Origin: Andalucia godoyi
Taxonomy: Eukaryota; Discoba; Jakobea; Jakobida; Andaluciidae
DNA: 64,000 nucleotides
NCBI GenBank assembly: GCA_009859145.1
Contig: VRVR01000046.1
Span: forward strand, 184,064-248,063
Reading direction: 5' to 3'
The translations under genes were made by a program, and so were the position numbers. The notes under the pieces are model-generated. The model ran no database searches. It was not told where the DNA came from and saw only the letters and a list, made by a program, of their open reading frames with translations. This document shows positions 57,681 to 64,000 of the stretch, in pieces (the first letter of the stretch is position 1; each line of letters opens with the position of its first letter).

Positions 57681-59894
57681 ATGTGTGCCAACGCCAATGT
57701 GAATGCAAGTGCGCGTGAACCGGGAACGGAGACATCGTCGCGCTCACCATCACCGACAACCCAAGAGCGCCGGATTGGATCGCTGTTGCGTCTGTTTCAG
57801 TCGGAGTTTTTTGATCTGTGGATGTGCGTGGTGTACATGCGAAGGTACCGTGATCACAAAGGCGTGTTTTCGTATCTCTGTCATGAATTGTACAAGTTTC
57901 CTCAAGAGCAGGTGGAGTTCTTCCTTCCTCAAATGGTGTTTCTCCTCGTTCGATTCCCAGATGTTTTTCACGATTTGGAGCGATTCATTGTCGATCGGTG
58001 CGCAACATCAACACACTTTGCTCTTCGAGTCACATGGATGCTCTTTTCTTGCGATCCACATTTGAGTCCAGAACTGAAGGCAAACGCAATCCGAATCAGA
58101 GATCTAGTCGAGATTGTGTGCGTCAATATGAACCAGCCTGGACAGCAATCCTCCATGGATATCAACAATTCGCCGCTGATCCAGCTCAGCATACAGGCCG
58201 CTGCTCCCAGAGATACTGCATGTTCGCAAGCGTCTGTGTCTTCGGTTTGCTCGGCAGGAAAGGAACTCACGCCAAACAACCGCGAACATGGAGCCGAGGA
58301 CGCTGCAATGGGCCGTGTGTACCCGCGAGAAGACAGCGCTGTTGTTGTTTCGATCGACGCAGTTTCGCCGACGGAGCTGTCTCTGCGTCATGCGCTGATT
58401 AAGTCTGAGCGTGCCGACTTTTTTGTCAATGAAAACAAGTTTCTTCGTTTTCTTGTAGAACTGTCGACAAATTTGCGGAGTGTGGACTTGCAGCAAAGGA
58501 ACGAAGTGTTGCAGGAGAAGCTTATGAAACTCAACGGAATCTTGCCGCCGAGATTGTACTTGCCGTTGTATGACTCCAATAAGCCATTTTGCGAAATCTT
58601 ACGAATCGTTCCGGAGTGTTGCTTTGTCTTGAAGAGCAGAGAGAGAGTTCCGTACATGATGGTTGTCGAAGTTGCGAATCGAGGGCATCCATGTGCAGAT
58701 CCGATTTCTTTCATTTCAGAGCACGGAGTCTCGGACGAATTTTCCTCCAATTTTGGTCGAAATCTCCAAGGGCTCAAGGGACCGTCCGTTCGGAGGCGCT
58801 CCAGTTTTTCGAACGGGAATGCGGATGGAAGCGATCATCCTCATCACAGCCATTCACGCTCCGCAACTGTTGGTGGGTCTACCAAGCATTTATCGCTATT
58901 TCAGAATGAAGAGCATGCTGCTGATGCTGGCTCGCGTTTCTCATTGTCATATTCTGCATCCGACTTGGAGTACTTGACGACGTTCCAGGGCGTTCCGGAA
59001 GTCGTCCGCAACCCGGTCGTGGGTCCATTTTCAGACACATGGTTGGAGCGAAAACACCGCATGCGCTTAGAGTCTCCATTTCGCTTCGAGCCGGGCTGGG
59101 ATATGTTGTCCGTGATTGTGAAAGCCGGGGACGATATCCGTCAAGAAGAATTAGCCCAGCAGTTAATATCTCAGTTTGCGTTGATTTTTGCCTCTGCAAA
59201 ACTTCCGTTGTGGCTCAAACCGTACAAAGTGCTTGCAATTACTGCGGAAGCTGGTTTCGTGGAAACCATTACGGATGCGGTTTCGATTGACCAAATGAAA
59301 AAGAGCATCCCGAATTTTGTTTCGCTGAAGGGATACTTTGAAGAATTGTATGGAAAGGGTACGATGAATCTAAGACAGGCGCAACGGAACTTCGTGGAAA
59401 GTATGGCGGGCTATTCTATTCTTTGCTATCTTTTGCAGATCAAGGACCGTCACAATGGGAACATTTTGATGGACAAAGAAGGGCATGTCATCCACATTGA
59501 TTTTGGGTTTATGCTTTCCCGATCCCCCGGAAACATCAATTTCGAAGGCGAAGGGTTCAAATTGAGTGCAGAATTTGTCGAGCTTATGGATGGTGTCGAG
59601 TCCGATTTGTTCAACTACTTTCGCGTTCTTCTTCTTCGTGGCTTCTTGGAGTGTCGGAAGCACATGGATCGCGTGGTTTCTATTGTGGAACTAATGATTC
59701 CTGATAAGAGTATGCCTTGCTTCTCCAAAGATGGCGGGACCGAAACTGTAGAGGAACTTCGACAGCGTTTTAATCTGGGATTGCCCGAAGCAAATTTCAT
59801 CGAGTGGGTCAACAATCTCATTGACGATAGCATAGAGAATTGGCGGACCCGACAATACGATAACTTCCAGCGTCTGACAAACGGGATTTTGTAA
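57681..59894 (+). CDS. PI4KB: Phosphatidylinositol 4-kinase beta (PI4KB/Pik1 type)
   Basis: Makes PI4P at the Golgi, recruiting coat and lipid-transfer proteins. The 737-residue product has a lipid-kinase-unique helical region at about 30-150 (SLLRLFQSEFFDLWMCVVYM, HELYKFPQEQVEFFLPQMVFLL). A low-complexity insert covers about 360-420. The kinase domain is at about 450-720: VKAGDDIRQEELAQQLI near 478-494, catalytic loop DRHNGNI at about 588, and the DFGFMLSRSPGN activation segment at about 607. The activation loop FEGEGFKLSAEFVELMDG and the end FNLGLPEANFIEWVNNLIDDS are typical of type III beta. No Ubl or PH domain, which separates it from alpha/Stt4. Convergent with the unknown gene, 46 bases away. 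Confidence 0.95.
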   Translation: MCANANVNASAREPGTETSSRSPSPTTQERRIGSLLRLFQSEFFDLWMCVVYMRRYRDHKGVFSYLCHELYKFPQEQVEFFLPQMVFLLVRFPDVFHDLERFIVDRCATSTHFALRVTWMLFSCDPHLSPELKANAIRIRDLVEIVCVNMNQPGQQSSMDINNSPLIQLSIQAAAPRDTACSQASVSSVCSAGKELTPNNREHGAEDAAMGRVYPREDSAVVVSIDAVSPTELSLRHALIKSERADFFVNENKFLRFLVELSTNLRSVDLQQRNEVLQEKLMKLNGILPPRLYLPLYDSNKPFCEILRIVPECCFVLKSRERVPYMMVVEVANRGHPCADPISFISEHGVSDEFSSNFGRNLQGLKGPSVRRRSSFSNGNADGSDHPHHSHSRSATVGGSTKHLSLFQNEEHAADAGSRFSLSYSASDLEYLTTFQGVPEVVRNPVVGPFSDTWLERKHRMRLESPFRFEPGWDMLSVIVKAGDDIRQEELAQQLISQFALIFASAKLPLWLKPYKVLAITAEAGFVETITDAVSIDQMKKSIPNFVSLKGYFEELYGKGTMNLRQAQRNFVESMAGYSILCYLLQIKDRHNGNILMDKEGHVIHIDFGFMLSRSPGNINFEGEGFKLSAEFVELMDGVESDLFNYFRVLLLRGFLECRKHMDRVVSIVELMIPDKSMPCFSKDGGTETVEELRQRFNLGLPEANFIEWVNNLIDDSIENWRTRQYDNFQRLTNGIL

Positions 59895-59940
59895 TTAATT
59901 AAAATAAATAAAATAAAAAGGTGTTCACGGCCTTCACTCT

Positions 59941-61599
59941 TCATGCAGTGAATGACGGTACTGCAGACTCCAAGACTTGACGAACTTCCTGCAGATCTGC
60001 AAGATCACTTACTGCAGCGAAATGATTATGTGCAATGAGGTCTTCGATCAACAGGTACTTGAAACCAGAAAATCTTTCGATAACATGGCCACGAGCTTCC
60101 TTGGATGGAGCATTGTCGTACAGCTGGAGGGCCTCGAGTTGGTCGTGGTGTTTTTCGTACAGTGCTCGCAATGTACAACTCCACAGTGGCACATCGTCGT
60201 ACAGCATTCGTTGGACAAGACGAAAAAACAACGAAAGGAGACTCAAAGATCGCCGCAACCACACGGACCCAAGAAGCGGTGCACCTGGAATGAAGGATGT
60301 CATGGCGTCTAAACCCTGATCGGTTTCAGTAACAAATTCCTGGAAGGGCCAGAAGCGGATTACAACATCCAGTTTGTTGGTCAGAAACAAATGCGGCAGG
60401 GGATCCGCGAGACCGGTCCACGAGAGCGGGCATTGGGAATCCAGATCGAAGAATGCCTGAAGGACTTGTCGAGCAATAAACCGAAACACCACACCTTCTT
60501 GCAGCTTTCCAACCTGATGAAGGACTTTTTGGAGCAACGCCGCTGGATCTGGCTTCTTCATGAACATTGCAAACTGCTTTCCGTACTTGTCGCTGCCGAT
60601 TCCGATATAGGGTTCAAAAAAGGGGCTGAGACTCAACTGATAGTGTGCAACGGCATAGCTTGTTATCTTGCAGTCCTCGGCCAGCTGATTTCTCGGCAAA
60701 AGTAGGAGAATGAGTGGAATCCGAGAACGCGATTCACAGCCGTAATGGAATCCAAAGGCAGCAGGCTTCATCACCGAGTCCACTATGGGCTTGATGAGTT
60801 TTGAAGCGTCATTTGCTTCCTTGATTTGGGAAGCATGATTCTCAAGGAACGCATATGCATGTGGATACTTTCTTCGCGACTGGCATGCTGCTTCAGCAAA
60901 CAAGAATCTGCGTTCCCACTCATCCCGGGACTTCTGGCGCACCTTGTCCAGGGCAACACTAAACTTCAAGCGCAACTTTTCAATCTCATCCAGAAGAGCA
61001 CTCACATCGTCGTCGACAACGACGCACTCGTCAAAGGATGCTTCGTCCAGACCGAATCTGTTCATCTGACGTGTCAGCGCTTCGCACGCTCTTTCAAGCC
61101 GCAGCAGCTTTGCAGAAATCGCTAGAACATTATCGTCAGTGGACAGTGAACAAAGCTTCTGACATAGCGCATCGAACGTTACCGCAGCAAAGCCATCTTC
61201 CGGTATCAGCAGTTGTAGCTCGGGGACGAAATCAGACTGAATTACCTGCTGGCTGTACAAAAGATCGCAGAAACGCGACCACCGTTCCGGAGAATCAATC
61301 TCCGGAGGCTTCGAGGACGTTGCGCACTCGAGGAATGCATCCTGCATTCGTTCGACATACGACTTCATCCTCGAGTTTCGGTCGTCGAAATACTGACCAG
61401 CGATTTCGAGGAACCACACGGAAAACTCGGCGGACTGCAGACGACATCGGACTACGGTCCTCCTCAGACACTCAAGTGCCCAGCAACCGTTGCACAAAAC
61501 AATTGAGTCGCTGGCAACCTCTGCGTGGGCGTGCCTGAGGAGGTGATGGTTCCAAGACTGAGCGCTGTTGCCGCACGCAGATTGCACTTGAGAGAACAT
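59941..61599 (-). CDS. Uncharacterised 552-residue helical protein
   Basis: Not recognised. The chain is Leu-rich and largely alpha-helical with no membrane span, low-complexity tract or catalytic motif. Landmarks are a Cys-containing N-terminus (CNGCWALECLRR at about 36-47), a charged helix DDDVSALLDEIEKLRLKFSVALDKVRQK near 195-225, and the segment KPAAFGFHYGCESRSRIP near 280. A helical C-terminal half contains LWSCTLRALYEKHHDQLEAL. The overall shape recalls vesicle-tether subunits (RINT1/Tip20, Sec6 or exocyst relatives). FGFHYG loosely resembles the F-x-FHF-x-G segment of RINT1, but I do not consider this enough for a name. The ATG at 61599 is the clear start. It is transcribed towards PI4KB. 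Confidence 0.65.
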   Translation of the reverse strand: MFSQVQSACGNSAQSWNHHLLRHAHAEVASDSIVLCNGCWALECLRRTVVRCRLQSAEFSVWFLEIAGQYFDDRNSRMKSYVERMQDAFLECATSSKPPEIDSPERWSRFCDLLYSQQVIQSDFVPELQLLIPEDGFAAVTFDALCQKLCSLSTDDNVLAISAKLLRLERACEALTRQMNRFGLDEASFDECVVVDDDVSALLDEIEKLRLKFSVALDKVRQKSRDEWERRFLFAEAACQSRRKYPHAYAFLENHASQIKEANDASKLIKPIVDSVMKPAAFGFHYGCESRSRIPLILLLLPRNQLAEDCKITSYAVAHYQLSLSPFFEPYIGIGSDKYGKQFAMFMKKPDPAALLQKVLHQVGKLQEGVVFRFIARQVLQAFFDLDSQCPLSWTGLADPLPHLFLTNKLDVVIRFWPFQEFVTETDQGLDAMTSFIPGAPLLGSVWLRRSLSLLSLFFRLVQRMLYDDVPLWSCTLRALYEKHHDQLEALQLYDNAPSKEARGHVIERFSGFKYLLIEDLIAHNHFAAVSDLADLQEVRQVLESAVPSFTA

Positions 61600-61695
61600 A
61601 TCGAAAAAAAATATAATAATAATAACATATATCTAAATCAAGAAGGGCCTGTCAGCTGTTATTTCGACAACTTCACAGACTCACTTTCTGCCCAG

Positions 61696-61742
61696 AAAAG
61701 GAATCGAACACGAACTCGAACACGAACACGAACACGAACACA
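61696..61742 (+). repeat. (CGAACA)n hexamer before a small gene
   Basis: CGAACT/CGAACA units ending about ten bases before the ATG at 61752. Confidence 0.88.
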
Positions 61743-61751
61743 TCCACGATC

Positions 61752-61970
61752 ATGGGATTTACTGCTGTTTTGGTGGGCTCTGTGCTTGGACTTGGCGTTC
61801 AAGTATACTCGAATGCTGTTCGAAAGTTGCCATTGTTTCGACGGCCGTGGGAGCACTTGATCGCCGTGGGAGTTGGTGGTGCCTTTGGATACACGATTCG
61901 AAAAGTGGAGTTGGAGCAAGCCGAGTCTCTGCAACATCTTCTCTCCAGACAAGCGGCGAGGAAAGAATAG
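61752..61970 (+). CDS. Small single-pass membrane protein, possibly respiratory-complex accessory subunit
   Basis: 72 residues from the ATG at 61752. A hydrophobic N-terminal segment (about 3-20, VLVGSVLGLGVQV) is followed by a short loop RKLPLFRRPWEHL and a second weakly hydrophobic stretch AVGVGGAFGYTIRKVELEQAE. It ends in a charged Arg/Glu tail. Tiny proteins with a PWEH-type entry and Gly-rich helix are found among accessory subunits of complex I and other inner-membrane proteins; this is suggestive, not diagnostic. Support for coding: the start directly follows a compact promoter and repeat, the frame is unbroken, and the sequence is not low-complexity. Confidence 0.6.
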   Translation: MGFTAVLVGSVLGLGVQVYSNAVRKLPLFRRPWEHLIAVGVGGAFGYTIRKVELEQAESLQHLLSRQAARKE

Positions 61971-62286
61971 ACGCGTTTCATGGCTTGACTGTTTAAGTGT
62001 TCTTTTTTTCTTTTCCAGATGATTTTGCTATGCAAAAAGAATTATGATAGAATATCCGTAGCTTTGTAAACCATTTTCCGCGGGGGTTTTTTTTTTTTTT
62101 TGTTGTTGCTGCGCCTATGGCCTGTTTATTGAAAGAGGAACAAGACGATGGCGAAAAACGCTCCAGAACAGTACCAAGCGGGAGATGCCTCATCGAGTAG
62201 AAGAAAAAGAATCAGGAAGTGTTTCAAAAAGTGCTGGCAGCGTGAAACAGAGACCTCCTCTCGAGAGACGTGCATCCGTGTGGAAA
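61971..62286. other. Convergent 3' intergenic stretch, 316 bases
   Basis: Contains a T run near 62087-62101 followed by TTGTTG, and a plausible poly(A) region for both genes. Short frames at 62126-62336 are not supported. Confidence 0.5.
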
Positions 62287-63912
62287 CTAGTACAGGTATC
62301 CAACCGTGTCCCAGAAGTTGCAATCTTCATGCTTGACGTTCTGTGCGGACTTCGGATTCGTGTTGAGAATCATGAGCATGTCGCTCTGCTCGTCCCACTG
62401 GGGCCACTGGGTACCTTTCCACGACCCGGGCTGTCCCGAGGCAACGTGGTTGAGCCAGAAGGTCTGCATGGCGTCCACCAAGACAAGCTCGGCGTCCGAA
62501 AAAGAGTAGCCACCCACATTCGGAGTGTCAAAGATGTACGCAAGCTCCACGCCGTGGCACACATGTCCCTCGCAGAACGGGAAGTTGGGGCCCCACGCAC
62601 CCTTGAACGACAGTGCCTGCGCGAACTCGTACATGTAGATCTTGTTTCCAGCCTTTGCCAGCTGCGCTGCTGCATTTCTAGACGGGCAGGCGAACATGTA
62701 GTTTGTGCAAAGCGTCACGAGCCAGTCACGCGTGTCCCTGTCTTCTGTTGACGGAATCGGATAATTCTTCAGAATGCGGCCAGTCTGCACAACACCAAAC
62801 AAGTCCACAAGAAACGCCTCCGCCTCGATCTTGCTCACGTTGAATGTTGCCCCTTCGAAAATAAACATTGTTCCCTCGTCTGCGTTCGTCCCAATAAGGA
62901 CAGGCACCGACGAGTCCACGGGACCCTTGGTCTGCAACACGGCGAGCGGCTGTCCCGGGACGTTATCCGTTCCATCAATCGACGGCGAGAATGCATACAC
63001 TGTTCGCAGGGTGTGGACAACGGGGATCTCCGGGGCGCATTTTCCTTGGTACTCGACAAACATGGTGGTGTTCACCTTTCGCATGCACTCAATGTCTGCC
63101 GGCTTGCACCCCACGTGCTTGGCGAGTCTGTCTGCATACTCGAAGTTCTCGGAAACCGTCTTGAGCGGCAGTGCAAACGGATTCGACTCGATGATCACCG
63201 CCTGGAAAAGCCCCTTCGACTTTGGAGACGTCAGATGAACAGCAATCGACGTCCCGCCCGCGGACTCGCCTCCGAGTGTAACCCGGCTTGCATCGCCGCC
63301 AAAGCTCTTGATATTCCTCTGGATCCACTTCAGTGCGAATCGCTGATCTTCCAGCCCATAGTTTCCGATCAGGTCTGCCTGACCCTGCGTATCGGACTTT
63401 GACGCCATGAAGCCCAGTGCACCCAACCGATACGCAATCGTCACGACCACGGCCTTGGATCTCGCAGCCAGGTGCGCACCCGAGTAGAACGGAGACGATC
63501 CGCCTCCTTGCAGGAACCTTCCGCCAGGCAAAAATGCATAGACTGGTAAAAGTTGTCCAGAACCATCCGATGGAGGCACAAACACGTTCACAAAGAGACA
63601 ATCCTCGGACTGCACCGTCGGGCACGTCCCCGGCGGCTGGTCGCACGACTGCGGACATCCTGCCCCATAGGACACAGCCTGCCGGACCCCAGACCATGGC
63701 GCAACCGGCTGTGGATTAGCCCACCGAAGAGCATCCACTGGCGGCGCTGCAAACGGGATCCCCAAAAACATGTCACTGCCCGTCGTCGCATCGACCACTC
63801 CTTCCAGCGATCCTGAGTCCACCGTCACGACCGGCCCGCACAGCACTCCGCTTACAAGAAGAAGCGCCACAGCCCCCACAAGCAGCGCTCGTTGCGGCAG
63901 AAAAGCGGTCAT
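62287..63912 (-). CDS. Secreted type-B carboxylesterase/lipase (cholinesterase family)
   Basis: Alpha/beta hydrolase of the carboxylesterase type-B family, probably secreted or in the endomembrane lumen. The 541-residue product has an N-terminal signal peptide (about 1-25, hydrophobic ALLVGAVALLLVSGVLC). The family motif EDCLFVNVFVP is at 103-113 and the oxyanion region FLPGGRF at 127-133 (Pro-Gly-Gly in place of the usual His-Gly-Gly). The nucleophile elbow GGESAGG has Ser217. GTNADEGTMF supplies acid Glu346, and CHGVELAYIF gives His453, completing the triad. Cys pairs near 86/90/97/105 suit disulfides. It ends TVGYLY with no KDEL. Start is the ATG at 63912. Substrate unknown; the altered oxyanion motif may shift specificity. 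Confidence 0.92.
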   Translation of the reverse strand: MTAFLPQRALLVGAVALLLVSGVLCGPVVTVDSGSLEGVVDATTGSDMFLGIPFAAPPVDALRWANPQPVAPWSGVRQAVSYGAGCPQSCDQPPGTCPTVQSEDCLFVNVFVPPSDGSGQLLPVYAFLPGGRFLQGGGSSPFYSGAHLAARSKAVVVTIAYRLGALGFMASKSDTQGQADLIGNYGLEDQRFALKWIQRNIKSFGGDASRVTLGGESAGGTSIAVHLTSPKSKGLFQAVIIESNPFALPLKTVSENFEYADRLAKHVGCKPADIECMRKVNTTMFVEYQGKCAPEIPVVHTLRTVYAFSPSIDGTDNVPGQPLAVLQTKGPVDSSVPVLIGTNADEGTMFIFEGATFNVSKIEAEAFLVDLFGVVQTGRILKNYPIPSTEDRDTRDWLVTLCTNYMFACPSRNAAAQLAKAGNKIYMYEFAQALSFKGAWGPNFPFCEGHVCHGVELAYIFDTPNVGGYSFSDAELVLVDAMQTFWLNHVASGQPGSWKGTQWPQWDEQSDMLMILNTNPKSAQNVKHEDCNFWDTVGYLY

Positions 63913-64000
63913 TGCTCTTGTAAAATGAAAATAATACTTGCTAATGATACGACTTGATTAATTCAGACACCAAAAAACCCAATAAGAACAAAAACAGAAA
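63913..64000. promoter_or_regulatory. Upstream region of the carboxylesterase gene
   Basis: 88 A/T-rich bases to the window edge. Nothing further is identifiable. Confidence 0.4.

Overview
This window is nuclear DNA from an intron-poor, gene-dense unicellular eukaryote. The evidence is a full set of eukaryote-only proteins: SPT5, ELOF1, RAD50, NUP85, COG1, PI4KB, GID8, a COMMD protein, TALE homeodomain and R2R3-MYB factors, and a mitochondrial inner-membrane protease. Most genes are single open frames separated by 30 to 1,100 bases. Only three spliceosomal introns could be placed; all have GTATG donors, and two have a CTAAT branch-site candidate. There are no operons, tRNAs, rRNAs, CRISPR arrays or recognisable transposons. 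The gene set does not fix the lineage. A free-living protist with a compact genome (for example a jakobid-like excavate) would fit, but that is inference. Layout: 1-10 kb holds a truncated ELOF1, an eIF4B-like factor, a PRL phosphatase, a Q/P-rich protein, a four-BRCT protein, a methyltransferase and a helical protein. 10-22.5 kb holds a DENN protein, an unknown membrane protein, SPT5, an IMP1-type protease, a GNAT acetyltransferase, a two-exon protein and a UBC4/5-type E2. 23-32 kb holds two related TALE homeobox genes on opposite strands flanking a PH-domain gene and a COMMD gene, then a Cid1-like nucleotidyltransferase. 32.9-42.7 kb holds GID8, NUP85, an unknown protein, a coiled-coil protein, an M1 aminopeptidase with an apparent frameshift, and an AUR1-like lipid enzyme. 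43.8-64 kb holds COG1, a MYB factor, PNKP, RAD50, pyruvate kinase, PI4KB, an unknown protein, a tiny membrane protein and a secreted carboxylesterase. Functionally the region mixes housekeeping: transcription elongation, ubiquitin and GID degradation, vesicle traffic and phosphoinositides, sphingolipid synthesis, and DNA-end repair (PNKP next to RAD50). The most notable observations are these: the linked TALE pair shares motifs on both sides of the homeodomain; purine (GA) microsatellites sit repeatedly on the sense strand just before start codons; the aminopeptidase has a frameshift; pyruvate kinase has an insertion of about 55 residues; a palindromic E-box-like site recurs; and a strong G-quadruplex motif lies between convergent genes. 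Where a frame stayed open upstream of the first plausible ATG, often through simple repeats, I placed the start at the ATG.
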